In this document: positions 36,351 to 51,000 of the stretch, one piece after another
How positions within the stretch are numbered: position 1 is the stretch's first letter
Layout: each line of letters opens with the position of its first letter
Source: Nomia melanderi
Taxonomy: Eukaryota > Arthropoda > Insecta > Hymenoptera > Halictidae
Direction: 5' to 3'
Assembly: GCF_051020985.1 (NCBI RefSeq)
Contig: NW_027475144.1
Location: 310,001-374,000, forward strand
DNA: 64,000 nt
Made by a program: the position numbers and the translations under genes
Notes under the pieces: generated by a model
The model's database searches: none
What the model was told of the DNA's origin: nothing
The model's input: the letters and a program-made list of their open reading frames with translations, nothing else

Positions 36351-38321
36351 TGCTATTACAGATAGCGCAATAAATCAAAGTGCATTGTCTGTAGGAGGCC
36401 CTGGCGCATGAATCTGTGCAGCGGGAACGACCTCGGACCTCCAGGGGCGAGACAACCACCTTCTCATGGGGCCGGACACTCAGGGTCAGGGAAAAATCCA
36501 ATATATATCTGGTGATATTTCGGCTGCTATTACAGATAGCGCAATAAATCAAAGTGCATTACCTGTAGGAGGCCCTGGCGCATGAATCTGTGCAGCGGGA
36601 ACGTCCTCAGACCTCCAGGGGCCGAGACAACGACCGTCTCATGGGGCCGGACACTCAGGGTCAGGGTAAAATCCAATATATATCTGGTGATATCTCGGGT
36701 GCTATTAGAGATAGCGCAATAAACCAAAGTGAATTGTCTGCAGGAGGCCCTGGCGCATGAATCTGTTCTGCGGGAACGACCTCGGACCACCAGGGGCCGA
36801 AAAAACCACAGTCTCATGGGGCCGGAAACTCAGGGTCAGGGTAAAATCCAATATATATCTGGTGATATCTCGGGTGCTATTACAGATAGCGCAATAAATC
36901 AAAGTGCATTGTCTGTAGGAGGCCCTGGCGCATGAATCTGTGCAGCGGGAACGACCTCGGACCACCAGGGGCCGAGAAAACCACAGTCTCATGGGGCCGG
37001 ACACTCAGGGTCTGGGGAAAATCCAATATATATCTGGTGATATCTCGGGTGTTATTAGAGATAGCGCAATAAACCAAAGTGCATTGTCTGTAGGAGGCCC
37101 TGGCGCATGAATCTGTGCAGCGGGAACGACCTCGGAACACCAGGGACCGAGAAAACCACCGTCTCATGGGGCCGTACACTCAGTGTCAGTGAAAAATCCA
37201 ATACATATGTGGTGATATCTCGGGTGCTATTACAGATAGCGCAATAAATCAAAGTGCATTGTCTGTAGGAGACCCTGGCGCATGAACCTGTGCAGCGGGA
37301 ACGACCTCGGACCACCAGAGTCCGAGAAAACGACCGTCTCATGGGGCCGGACACTCAGGGTCAGGGTAAAATCCAATATATATCTGGTGATATCTCGGGT
37401 GCTATTAGAGATAGCGCAATAAACCAAAGTGAATTGTCTGCAGGAGGCCCTGGCGCATGAATCTGTGCAGCGGGAACGACCTCGGACCACCAGGGGCCGA
37501 AAAAACCACAGTCTCATGGGGCCGGACACTCAGGGTCAGGGTAAAATCCAATATATATCTGGTGATATCTCGGGTGCTATTAGAGATAGCGCAATAAACC
37601 AAAGTGCATTGTCTGTAGGAGGCCCTGGCGCATGAATCTGTGCAGCGGGAACGACCTTGGAATACCAGGTACCGAGAAAACCACCGTCTCATGGGGCCGG
37701 ACACTCAGGGTCAGTGAAAAATCCAATATATATGTGGTGATATCTCGGGTGCTATTGCAGATAGCGCAATAAATCAATGTGCATTGTCTGTAGGAGACCC
37801 TGGCGCATGAACCTGTGCAGCGGGAACGACCTCGGACCACCAGGGGCCGAGAAAACCACAGTCTCATGGGGCCGGACACTCAGGGTCAGGGGAAAATCCA
37901 ATATATATCTGGTGATATCTCGGGTGCTATTAGAGATAGCGCAATAAACCAAAGTGAATTATCTGCAGGAGGCCCTGGCGCATGAATCTGTGCAGCGGGA
38001 ACGACCTCGGACCCCCAGGGGCCGAGAAAACTACCGTCTCATGGGGCCGGTCACTCAGGATCAGTGAAAAATCCAATATATATCTGCTGATATCTCGGGT
38101 GCTATTACAGATAGCGCAATAAATCAAAGTGCATTGTCTGTAGTAGGCCCTGGCGCTTGAATCTGTGCAGCGGGAACGACCTCGGACCACCAGGGGCCGA
38201 GAAAACGACCGCCTCATGGGGCCGGACACTCAGGGTCAGTGAAAAATCCAATATATATCTGGTGATATCTCGATTGCTATTACAGATAGCGCAATAAATC
38301 AAAGTGCATTGTCTGTAGGAG

Positions 38322-41300
38322 GCCCTGGCGCATGAATCTGTGCATCGGGAACGACCTCGGACCACCAGGGGCCGAAAAAACCACAGTCTCATGGGGCCGG
38401 ACACTCAGGGTCAGGGTAAAATCCAATATATATCTGGTGATATCTCGGGTGCTATTACAGATAGCGCAATAAATCAAAGTGCATTGTCTGTAGGAGGCCC
38501 TAGCGCATGAATCTGTGCAGCGGGAACGACCTCGGACCACCAGGGGCCGAGAAAACGACCGTCTCATGGGGCCGGACACTCAGGGTCAGTGAAAAATCCA
38601 TTATATATCTGCTGATATCTCGGGTGCTATTACAGATAGCGCAATAAATCAAAGTGCATTGTCTGTAGGAGGCCCTGGCGCATGAATCTGTGCAGCGGGA
38701 ACGACCTCGGACCACCAGGGGCCGAGAAAACCACAGTCTCATGGGGCCGGACACTCAGGGTCAGGGGAAAATCCAATATATATCTGGTGATATCTCGGGT
38801 GCTATTAGAGGTAGCGCAATAAACCAAAGTGAATTATCTGCAGGAGGCCCTGGAGCATGAATCTGTGCAGCGGGAACGACCTCGGACCCCCAGGGGCCGA
38901 GAAAACTACCGTCTCATGGGGCCGGTCACTCAGGATCAGTGAAAAATCCAATATATATCTGCTGATATCTCGGGTGCTATTACAGATAGCGCAATAAATC
39001 AAAGTGCATTGTATGTAGGAGGCCCTGGCACATGAATCTGTGCAGCGGGAACGACCTCGGACCACCAGGGGCCGAGAAAACGACCGTCTCATGGGGCCGG
39101 ACACTCAGGGTCAGTGAAAAATCCAATATATATCTGCTGATATCTCGGGTGCTATTACAGATAGCGCAATAAATAAAAGTGCATTGTCTGTAGGAGGCCC
39201 TGGCGCATGAATCTGAGCAGCGGGAACGACCTCGGACCACCAGGGGCCGAAAAAACCGCAGTCTCATGGGGCCGGACACTCAGGGTCAGGGTAAAATCCA
39301 AAATATATCTGGTGATATCTCGGGTGCTATTACAGATAGCGCAATAAATCAAAGTGCATTGTCTGTAGGAGGCCCTGCCGCATGAATCTGTGCAGCGGGA
39401 ACGACCTCGGACCTCCAGGGGCGAGACAACCACCTTCTCATGGGGCCGGACACTCAGGGTCAGGGAAAAATCCAATATATAGCTGGTGATATCTCGGCTG
39501 CTATTACAGATAGCGCAATACATCAAAGTGCATTACCTGTAGGAGGCCCTGGCGCATGAATCTGTGCAGCGGGAACGTCCTCGGACCTCCAGGGGCCGAG
39601 ACAACGACCGTCTCATGGGGCCGGACACTCAGGGTCAGGGTAAAATCCAATATATATCTGGTGATATCTCGGGTGCTATTAGAGATAGCGCAATAAACCA
39701 AAGTGAATTGTCTGCAGGAGGCCCTAGCGCATGAATCTGTGCAGCGGGAACGACCTTGGACCACCAGGGGCCGAAAAAACCACAGTCTCATGGGGCCGGA
39801 CACTGAGGGTCAGGGTAAAATCCAATATATATCTGGTGATATCTCGATTGCTATTAGAGATAGCGCAATAAACCAAAGTGCATTGTCTGTAGGAGGCCCT
39901 GGCGCATGAATCTGTGCAGCCGGAACGACCTCGGAACACCAGGGACCGAGAAAACCACCGTCTCATGGGGCCGGACACTCAGGGTCAGTGAAAAATCCAA
40001 TATATATGTGGTGATATCTCGGGTGCTATTACAGATAGCGCAATAAATCAATGTGCATTGTCTGTAGGACGCCCTGGCGCATGAATCTGTGCAGCGGGAA
40101 CGACCTCGGACCACCAGGGGCCGAGAAAACGACCGTCTCATGGGGCCGGACACTCAGGGTCAGTGAAAAATCCATTATATATCTGCTGATATCTCGGGTG
40201 CTATTACAGATAGCGCAATAAATCAAAGTGCATTGTCTGTAGGAGGCCCTGGCGCATGAATCTGTGCAGCGGGAACGACCTCGGACCACCAGGGGCCGAG
40301 AAAACCACAGTCTCATGGGGCCGGACACTCAGGGTCAGGGGAAAATCCAATATATATCTGGTGATATCTCGGGTGCTATTAGAGGTAGCGCAATAAACCA
40401 AAGTGAATTATCTGCAGGAGGCCCTGGCGCATGAATCTGTGCAGCGGGAACGACCTCGGACCCCCAGGGGCCGAGAAAACTACCGTCTCATGGGGCCGGT
40501 CACTCAGGATCAGTGAAAAATCCAATATATATCTGCTGATATCTCGGGTGCTATTACAGATAGCGCAATAAATCAAAGTGCATTGTATGTAGGAGGCCCT
40601 GGCACATGAATCTGTGCAGCGGGAACGACCTCGGACCACCAGGGGCCGAAAAAACCGCAGTCTCATGGGGCCGGACACTCAGGGTCAGGGTAAAATCCAA
40701 TATATATCTGGTGATATCTCGGGTGCTATTACAGATAGCGCAATAAATCAAAGTGCATTGTCTGTAGTAGGCCCTGGCGCTTGAATCTGTGCAGCGGGAA
40801 CGACCTCGGACCACCAGGGGCCGAGAAAACGACCGCCTCATGGGGCCGGACACTCAGGGTCAGTGAAAAATCCAATATATATCTGGTGATATCTCGATTG
40901 CTATTACAGATAGCGCAATAAACCAAAGTGAATTATCTGCAGGAGGCCCTGGCGCATGAATCTGTGCAGCGGGAACGACCTCGGACCACCAGGGGCCGAG
41001 AAAACTACCGTCTCATGGGGCCGGTCACTCAGGATCAGTGAAAAATCCAATATATATCTGCTGATATCTCGGGTGCTATTAGAGATAGCGCAATAAACCA
41101 AAGTGAATTATCTGCAGGAGGTCCTGGCGCATGAATCTGTGCAGCGGGAACGACCTCGGACCACCAGGGGCCGAGAAAACGACCGTCTCATGGGGCCGGA
41201 CACTCAGGGTCAGTGAAAAATCCAATATATATCTGCTGATATCTCGGGTGCTATTACAGATAGCGCAATAAATCAAAGTGCATTGTCTGTAGGAGGCCCT

Positions 41301-43873
41301 GCCGCATGAATCTGTGCAGCGGGAACGACCTCGGACCTCCAGGGGCCGAGACAACGACCGTCTCATGGGGCCGGACACTCAGGGTCAGGGTAAAATCCTA
41401 TATATATCTGGTGATATCTCGGGTGCTATTAGAGATAGCGCAATAAACCAAAGTGAATTGTCTGCAGGAGGCCCTGGCGCATGCATCTGTGCAGCGGGAA
41501 CGACCTCGGACCACCAGGGGCCGAAAAAACCACAGTCTCATGGGGCCGGACACTCAGGGTCAGGGTAAAATCCAATATATATCTGGTGATATCTCGGGTG
41601 CTATTAGAGATAGCGCAATAAACCAAAGTGCATTGTCTGTAGGAGGCCCTGGCGCATGAATCTGTGCAGCGGGAACGACCTTGGAACACCAGGGACCGAG
41701 AAAACCACCGTCTCATGGGGCCGGACACTCAGGGTCAGTGAAAAATCCAATATATATGTGGTGATATCTCGGGTGCTATTACAGATAGCGCAATAAATCA
41801 ATGTGCATTGTCTGTAGGAGACCCTGGCGCATGAACCTGTGCAGCGGGAACGACCTCGGACCACCAGGGGCCGAGAAAACCACAGTCTCATGGGGCCGGA
41901 CACTCAGGGTCAGGGGAAAATCCAATATATATCTGGTGATATTTCGGGTGCTATTAGAGATAGCGCAATAAACCAAAGTGAATTATCTGCAGGAGGCCCT
42001 GGCGCATGAATCTGTGCAGCGGGAACGACCTCGGACCACCAGGGGCCGAGAAAACTACCGTCTCATGGGGCCGGTCACTCAGGATCAGTGAAAAATCCAA
42101 TATATATCTGCTGATATCTCGGGTGCTATTACAGATAGCGCAATAAATCAAAGTGCATTGTATGTAGTTGGCCCTGGCGCATGAATCTGTGCAGCGGGAA
42201 CGACCTCGGACCACCAGGGGCCGAAAAAACCGCAGTCTCATCGGGCCGGACACTCAGGGTCAGGGTAAAATCCAATATATATCTGGTGATATCTCGGGTG
42301 CTATTACAGATAGCGCAATAAATCAAAGTGCATTGTCTGTAGGAGGCCCTGGCGCATGAATCTGTGCAGCGGGAACGACCTCGGACCACCAGGGGCCGAG
42401 AAAACCACAGTCTCATGGGGCCGGACACTCAGGGTCAGGGGAAAATCCAATATATATCTGGTGATATCTCGGGTGCTATTAGAGATAGCGCAATAAACCA
42501 AAGTGAATTGTCTGCAGGAGGCCCTGGCGCATGAATCTGTGCTGCGGGAACGACCTCGGACCACCAGGGGCCGAAAAAACCACAGTCTCATGGGGCCGGA
42601 AACTCAGGGTCAGGGTAAAATCCAATATATATCTGGTGATATCTCGGGTGCTATTACAGATAGCGAAATAAATCAAAGTGCATTGTCTGTAGGAGGCCCT
42701 GGCGCATGAATCTGTGCAGCGGGAACGACCTCGGACCACCAGGGGCCGAGAAAACCACAGTCTCATGGGGCCGGACACTCAGGGTCAGGGGAAAATCCGA
42801 TATATATCTGGTGATATCTCGGGTGTTATTAGAGATAGCGCAATAAACCAAAGTGCATTGTCTGTAGGAGACCCTGGCGCATGAACCTGTGCAGCGGGAA
42901 CGACCTCGGACCACCAGGGTCCGAGAAAACGACCGTCTCATGGGGCCGGACACTCAGGGTCAGGGTAAAATCCAATATATATCTGGTGATATCTCGGGTG
43001 CTATTAGAGATAGCGCAATAAACCAAAGTGAATTGTCTGCAGGAGGCCCTGGCGCATGAATCTGTGCAGCGGGAACGACCTCGGACCACCAGGGGCCGAA
43101 AAAACCACAGTCTCACGGGGCCGGACACTCAGGGTCAGGGTAAAATCCAATATATATCTGGTGATATCTCGGGTGCTATTAGAGATAGCGCAATAAACCA
43201 AAGTGCATTGTCTGTAGGAGGCCCTGGCGCATGAATCTGTGCAGCGGGAACGACCTTGGAACACCAGGTACCGAGAAAACCACCGTCTCATGGGGCCGGA
43301 CACTCAGGGTCAGTGAAAAATCCAATATATATGTGGTGATATCTCGGGTGCTATTACAGATAGCGCAATAAATCAATGTGCATTGTCTGTAGGAGACCCT
43401 GGCGCATGAACCTGTGCAGCGGGACCGACCTCGGACCACCAGGGGCCGAGAAAACCACAGTCTCATGGGGCCGGACACTCAGGGTCAGGGGAAAATCCAA
43501 TATATATCTGGTGATATCTCGGGTGCTATTAGAGATAGCGCAATAAATCAAAGTGCATTGTCTGTAGGAGGCCCTGGCGCATGAATCTGTGCAGCGGGAA
43601 CGACCTCGGACCACCAGGGGCCGAGAAAACCACAGTCTCATGGGGCCGGACACTCAGGGTCAGGGGAAAATCCAATATATATCTGGTGATATCTCGGGTG
43701 CTATTAGAGGTAGCGCAATAAACCAAAGTGAATTATCTGCAGGAGGCCCTGGCGCGTGAATCTGTGCAGCGGGAACGACCTCGGACCACCAGGGGCCGAA
43801 AAAACCACAGTCTCATGGGGCCGGACACTCAGGGTCAGGGTAAAATCCAATATATATCTGGTGATATCTCGGG
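38322..43873 (+). repeat. Large segmental duplication inside array, right copy
   Basis: Right partner of 30450-36350, shorter by two monomers (349 bp). Its right half was itself reduplicated as the 12-monomer unit at 41779-46150, so amplification occurred in successive rounds. Substitutions between partners are few (for example TTGAATC versus CTGAATC type changes). Confidence 0.82.
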
Positions 43874-43878
43874 TGCTA
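41779..43878 (+). repeat. 12-monomer higher-order repeat, unit 1 (2100 bp)
   Basis: Exactly 12 x 175 bp. Each successive monomer matches the monomer 2100 bp to the right through 43879-45978. Distinctive members are TATGTAGTTGGCC (42170), GCTGCGGGAAC (42541), GATAGCGAAATAAAT (42661), a TCTCACGGGG monomer (43111), CCAGGTACCGAG (43264) and GCGCGTGAATC (43752). Confidence 0.85.
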
Positions 43879-45978
43879 TTGCAGATAGCGCAATAAATCA
43901 ATGTGCATTGTCTGTAGGAGACCCTGGCGCATGAACCTGTGCAGCGGGAACGACCTCGGACCACCAGGGGCCGAGAAAACCACAGTCTCATGGGGCCGGA
44001 CACTCAGGGTCAGGGGAAAATCCAATATATATCTGGTGATATCTCGGGTGCTATTAGAGATAGCGCAATAAACCAAAGTGAATTATCTGCAGGAGGCCCT
44101 GGCGCATGAATCTGTGCAGCGGGTACGACCTCGGACCACCAGGGGCCGAGAAAACTACCGTCTCATGGGGCCGGTCACTCAGGATCAGTGAAAAATCCAA
44201 TATATATCTGCTGATATCTCGGGTGCTATTACAGATAGCGCAATAAATCAAAGTGCATTGTATGTAGTTGGCCCTGGCGCATGAATCTGTGCAGCGGGAA
44301 CGACCTCGGACCACCAGGGGCCGAAAAAACCGCAGTCTCATCGGGCCGGACACTCAGGGTCAGGGTAAAATCCAATATATATCTGGTGATATCTCGGGTG
44401 CTATTACAGATAGCGCAATAAATCAGAGTGCATTGTCTGTAGGAGGCCCTGGCGCATGAATCTGTGCAGCGGGAACGACCTCGGACCACCAGGGGCCGAG
44501 AAAACCACAGTCTCATGGGGCCGGACACTCAGGGTCAGGGGAAAATCCAATATATATCTGGTGATATCTCGGGTGCTATTAGAGATAGCGCAATAAACCA
44601 AAGTGAATTGTCTGCAGGAGGCCCTGGCGCATGAATCTGTGCTGCGGGAACGACCTCGGACCACCAGGGGCCGAAAAAACCACAGTCTCATGGGGCCGGA
44701 AACTCAGGGTCAGGGTAAAATCCAATATATATCTGGTGATATCTCGGGTGCTATTACAGATAGCGAAATAAATCAAAGTGCATTGTCTGTAGGAGGCCCT
44801 GGCGCATGAATCTGTGCAGCGGGAACGACCTCGGACCACCAGGGGCCGAGAAAACCACAGTCTCATGGGGCCGGACACTCAGGGTCAGGGGAAAATCCGA
44901 TATATATCTGGTGATATCTCGGGTGTTATTAGAGATAGCGCAATAAACCAAAGTGCATTGTCTGTAGGAGACCCTGGCGCATGAACCTGTGCAGCGGGAA
45001 CGACCTCGGACCACCAGGGTCCGAGAAAACGACCGTCTCATGGGGCCGGACACTCAGGGTCAGGGTAAAATCCAATATATATCTGGTGATATCTCGGGTG
45101 CTATTAGAGATAGCGCAATAAACCAAAGTGAATTGTCTGCAGGAGGCCCTGGCGCATGAATCTGTGCAGCGGGAACGACCTCGGACCACCAGGGGCCGAA
45201 AAAACCACAGTCTCACGGGGCCGGACACTCAGGGTCAGGGTAAAATCCAATATATATCTGGTGATATCTCGGGTGCTATTAGAGATAGCGCAATAAACCA
45301 AAGTGCATTGTCTGTAGGAGGCCCTGGCGCATGAATCTGTGCAGCGGGAACGACCTTGGAACACCAGGTACCGAGAAAACCACCGTCTCATGGGGCCGGA
45401 CACTCAGGGTCAGTGAAAAATCCAATATATATGTGGTGATATCTCGGGTGCTATTACAGATAGCGCAATAAATCAATGTGCATTGTCTGTAGGAGACCCT
45501 GGCGCATGAACCTGTGCAGCGGGACCGACCTCGGACCACCAGGGGCCGAGAAAACCACAGTCTCATGGGGCCGGACACTCAGGGTCAGGGGAAAATCCAA
45601 TATATATCTGGTGATATCTCGGGTGCTATTAGAGATAGCGCAATAAATCAAAGTGCATTGTCTGTAGGAGGCCCTGGCGCATGAATCTGTGCAGCGGGAA
45701 CGACCTCGGACCACCAGGGGCCGAGAAAACCACAGTCTCATGGGGCCGGACACTCAGGGTCAGGGGAAAATCCAATATATATCTGGTGATATCTCGGGTG
45801 CTATTAGAGGTAGCGCAATAAACCAAAGTGAATTATCTGCAGGAGGCCCTGGCGCGTGAATCTGTGCAGCGGGAACGACCTCGGACCACCAGGGGCCGAA
45901 AAAACCACAGTCTCATGGGGCCGGACACTCAGGGTCAGGGTAAAATCCAATATATATCTGGTGATATCTCGGGTGCTA
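43879..45978 (+). repeat. 12-monomer higher-order repeat, unit 2 (2100 bp)
   Basis: Second copy of the 2100-bp unit in direct tandem. It carries the same ordered marker monomers 2100 bp downstream (TATGTAGTTGGCC at 44270, CCAGGTACCGAG at 45364, GCGCGTGAATC at 45852). The next monomer (45976 on) begins a third, truncated copy. A further version is embedded at 48.1-49.8 kb. Confidence 0.85.
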
Positions 45979-48076
45979 TTGCAGATAGCGCAATAAATCA
46001 ATGTGCATTGTCTGTAGGAGACCCTGGCGCATGAACCTGTGCAGCGGGAACGACCTCGGACCACCAGGGGCCGAGAAAACCACAGTCTCATGGGGCCGGA
46101 CACTCAGGGTCAGGGGAAAATCCAATATATATCTGGTGATATCTCGGGTGCTATTAGAGATAGCGCAATAAACCAAAGTGAATTATCTGCAGGAGGCCCT
46201 GGCGCATGAATCTGTGCAGCGGGAACGACCTCGGACCCCCAGGGGCCGAGAAAACTACCGTCTCATGGGGCCGGTCACTCAGGATCAGTGAAAAATCCAA
46301 TATATATCTGCTGATATCTCGGGTGCTATTACAGATAGCGCAATAAATCAAAGTGCATTGTCTGTAGTAGGCCCTGGCGCTTGAATCTGTGCAGCGGGAA
46401 CGACCTCGGACCACCAGGGGCCGAGAAAACGACCGCCTCATGGGGCCGGACACTCAGGGTCAGTGAAAAATCCAATATATATCTGGTGATATCTCGATTG
46501 CTATTACAGATAGCGCAATAAATCAAAGTGCATTGTCTGTAGGAGGCCCTGGCGCATGAATCTGTGCAGCGGGAACGACCTCGGACCTCCAGGGGCGAGA
46601 CAACCACCTTCTCATGGGGCCGGACACTCAGGGTCAGGGAAAAATCCAATATATATCTGGTGATATTTCGGCTGCTATTACAGATAGCGCAATAAATCAA
46701 AGTGCATTGTCTGTAGGAGACCCTGGCGCATGAACCTGTGCAGCGGGAACGACCTCGGACCACCAGGGTCCGAGAAAACGACCGTCTCATGGGGCCGGAC
46801 ACTCAGGGTCAGTGAAAAATCCAATATATATCTGGTGATATCTCGGGTGCTATTACAGATAGCGCAATAAACCAAAGTGCATTGTCTGTAGGAGGCCCTG
46901 GCGCATGAATCTGTGCAGCCGGAACGACCTCGGAACACCAGGGACCGAGAAAACCACCGTCTCATGGGGCCGGACACTCAGGGTCAGTGAAAAATCCAAT
47001 ATATATGTGGTGATATCTCGGGTGCTATTACAGATAGCGCAATAAATCAATGTGCATTGTCTGTAGGAGGCCCTGGCGCATGAATCTGTGCAGCGGGAAC
47101 GACCTCGGACCACCAGGGGCCGAGAAAACGACCGTCTCATGGGGCCGGACACTCAGGGTCAGTGAAAAATCCATTATATATCTGCTGATATCTCGGGTGC
47201 TATTACAGATAGCGCAATAAATCAATGTGCACTGTCTGTAGGAGACCCTGGCGCATGAACCTGTGCAGCGGGAACGACCTCGGACCACCAGGGGCCGAGA
47301 AAACCACAGTCTCATGGGGCCGGACACACAGGGTCAGGGGAAAATCCAATATATATCTGGTGATATCTCGGGTGCTATTAGAGATAGCGCAATAAACCAA
47401 AGTGAATTATCTGCAGGAGGCCCTGGCGCATGAATCTGTGCAGCGGGAACGACCTGGGACCACCAGGGGCCGAGAAAACGACCGTCTCATGGGGCCGGAC
47501 ACTCAGGGTCAGTGAAAAATCCAATATATATCTGCTGATATCTCGGGTGCTATTACAGATAGCGCAATAAATCAAAGTGCATTGTCTGTAGGAGGCCCTG
47601 GCGCATGAATCTGTGCAGCGGGAACGACCTCGGACCACCAGGGGCCGAAAAAACCGCAGTCTCATGGGGCCGGACACTCAGGGTCAGGGTAAAATCCAAT
47701 ATATATCTGGTGATATCTCGGGTGCTATTACAGATAGCGCAATAAATCAAAGTGCATTGTCTGTAGTAGGCACTGGCGCATGAATCTGTGCAGCGGGAAC
47801 GACCTCGGACCACCAGGGGCCGAGAAAACGACCGCCTCATGGGGCCGGACACTCAGGGTCAGTGAAAAATCCAATATATATCTGGTGATATCTCGATTGC
47901 TATTACAGATAGCGCAATAAATCAAAGTACATTGTCTGTAGGAGGCCCTGGCGCATGAATCTGTGCAGCGGGAACGACCTTGGACCTCCAGGGGCGAGAC
48001 AACCACCTTCTCATGGGGCCGGTCACTCAGGGTCAGGGAAAAATCCAATATATATCTGGTGATATCTCGGCTGCTA
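44229..48076 (+). repeat. 22-monomer higher-order repeat, unit 1 (3848 bp)
   Basis: 3848 bp is 22 monomers less 2 bp. The deficit is explained by two 174-bp monomers (about 46593 and 47993). It matches the next 3848 bp almost base for base, including the TATGTAGTTGGCC monomer, the GCGAAATAAAT monomer, the TCACGGGG monomer and both 174-bp monomers. The unit overlaps and contains most of the 12-monomer repeat plus ten additional monomers. Confidence 0.87.
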
Positions 48077-51000
48077 TTACAGATAGCGCAATAAATCAAA
48101 GTGCATTGTATGTAGTTGGCCCTGGCGCATGAATCTGTGCAGCGGGAACGACCTCGGACCACCAGGGGCCGAAAAAACCGCAGTCTCATCGGGCCGGACA
48201 CTCAGGGTCAGGGTAAAATCCAATATATATCTGGTGATATCTCGGGTGCTATTACAGATAGCGCAATAAATCAAAGTGCATTGTCTGTAGGAGGCCCTGG
48301 CGCATGAATCTGTGCAGCGGGAACGACCTCGGACCACCAGGGGCCGAGAAAACCACAGTCTCATGGGGCCGGACACTCAGGGTCAGGGGAAAAGCCAATA
48401 TATATCTGGTGATATCTCGGGTGCTATTAGAGATAGCGCAATAAACCAAAGTGAATTGTCTGCAGGAGGCCCTGGCGCATGAATCTGTGCTGCGGGAACG
48501 ACCTCGGACCACCAGGGGCCGAAAAAACCACAGTCTCATGGGGCCGGAAACTCAGGGTCAGGGTAAAATCCAATATATATCTGGTGATATCTCGGGTGCT
48601 ATTACAGATAGCGAAATAAATCAAAGTGCATTGTCTGTAGGAGGCCCTGGCGCATGAATCTGTGCAGCGGGAACGACCTCGGACCACCAGGGGCCGAGAA
48701 AACCACAGTCTCATGGGGCCGGACACTCAGGGTCAGGGGAAAATCCGATATATATCTGGTGATATCTCGGGTGTTATTAGAGATAGCGCAATAAACCAAA
48801 GTGCATTGTCTGTAGGAGACCCTGGCGCATGAACCTGTGCAGCGGGAACGACCTCGGACCACCAGGGTCCGAGAAAACGACCGTCTCATGGGGCCGGACA
48901 CTCAGGGTCAGGGTAAAATCCAATATATATCTGGTGATATCTCGGGTGCTATTAGAGATAGCGCAATAAACCAAAGTGAATTGTCTGCAGGAGGCCCTGG
49001 CGCATGAATCTGTGCAGCGGGAACGACCTCGGACCACCAGGGGCCGAAAAAACCACAGTCTCACGGGGCCGGACACTCAGGGTCAGGGTAAAATCCAATA
49101 TATATCTGGTGATATCTCGGGTGCTATTAGAGATAGCGCAATAAACCAAAGTGCATTGTCTGTAGGAGGCCCTGGCGCATGAATCTGTGCAGCGGGAACG
49201 ACCTTGGAACACCAGGTACCGAGAAAACCACCGTCTCATGGGGCCGGACACTCAGGGTCAGTGAAAAATCCAATATATATGTGGTGATATCTCGGGTGCT
49301 ATTACAGATAGCGCAATAAATCAATGTGCATTGTCTGTAGGAGACCCTGGCGCATGAACCTGTGCAGCGGGACCGACCTCGGACCACCAGGGGCCGAGAA
49401 AACCACAGTCTCATGGGGCCGGACACTCAGGGTCAGGGGAAAATCCAATATATATCTGGTGATATCTCGGGTGCTATTAGAGATAGCGCAATAAATCAAA
49501 GTGCATTGTCTGTAGGAGGCCCTGGCGCATGAATCTGTGCAGCGGGAACGACCTCGGACCACCAGGGGCCGAGAAAACCACAGTCTCATGGGGCCGGACA
49601 CTCAGGGTCAGGGGAAAATCCAATATATATCTGGTGATATCTCGGGTGCTATTAGAGGTAGCGCAATAAACCAAAGTGAATTATCTGCACGAGGCCCTGG
49701 CGCGTGAATCTGTGCAGCGGGAACGACCTCGGACCACCAGGGGCCGAAAAAACCACAGTCTCATGGGGCCGGACACTCAGGGTCAGGGTAAAATCCAATA
49801 TATATCTGGTGATATCTCGGGTGCTATTGCAGATAGCGCAATAAATCAATGTGCATTGTCTGTAGGAGACCCTGGCGCATGAACCTGTGCAGCGGGAACG
49901 ACCTCGGACCACCAGGGGCCGAGAAAACCACAGTCTCATGGGGCCGGACACTCAGGGTCAGGGGAAAATCCAATATATATCTGGTGATATCTCGGGTGCT
50001 ATTAGAGATAGCGCAATAAACCAAAGTGAATTATCTGCAGGAGGCCCTGGCGCATGAATCTGTGCAGCGGGAACGACCTCGGACCCCCAGGGGCCGAGAA
50101 AACTACCGTCTCATGGGGCCGGTCACTCAGGATCAGTGAAAAATCCAATATATATCTGCTGATATCTCGGGTGCTATTACAGATAGCGCAATAAATCAAA
50201 GTGCATTGTCTGTAGTAGGCCCTGGCGCTTGAATCTGTGCAGCGGGAACGACCTCGGACCACCAGGGGCCGAGAAAACGACCGCCTCATGGGGCCGGACA
50301 CTCAGGGTCAGTGAAAAATCCAATATATATCTGGTGATATCTCGATTGCTATTACAGATAGCGCAATAAATCAAAGTGCATTGTCTGTAGGAGGCCCTGG
50401 CGCATGAATCTGTGCAGCGGGAACGACCTCGGACCTCCAGGGGCGAGACAACCACCTTCTCATGGGGCCGGACACTCAGGGTCAGGGAAAAATCCAATAT
50501 ATATCTGGTGATATTTCGGCTGCTATTACAGATAGCGCAATAAATCAAAGTGCATTGTCTGTAGGAGACCCTGGCGCATGAACCTGTGCAGCGGGAACGA
50601 CCTCGGACCACCAGGGTCCGAGAAAACGACCGTCTCATGGGGCCGGACACTCAGGGTCAGTGAAAAATCCAATATATATCTGGTGATATCTCGGGTGCTA
50701 TTACAGATAGCGCAATAAACCAAAGTGCATTGTCTGTAGGAGGCCCTGGCGCATGAATCTGTGCAGCCGGAACGACCTCGGAACACCAGGGACCGAGAAA
50801 ACCACCGTCTCATGGGGCCGGACACTCAGGGTCAGTGAAAAATCCAATATATATGTGGTGATATCTCGGGTGCTATTACAGATAGCGCAATAAATCAATG
50901 TGCATTGTCTGTAGGAGGCCCTGGCGCATGAATCTGTGCAGCGGGAACGACCTCGGACCACCAGGGGCCGAGAAAACGACCGTCTCATGGGGCCGGACAC

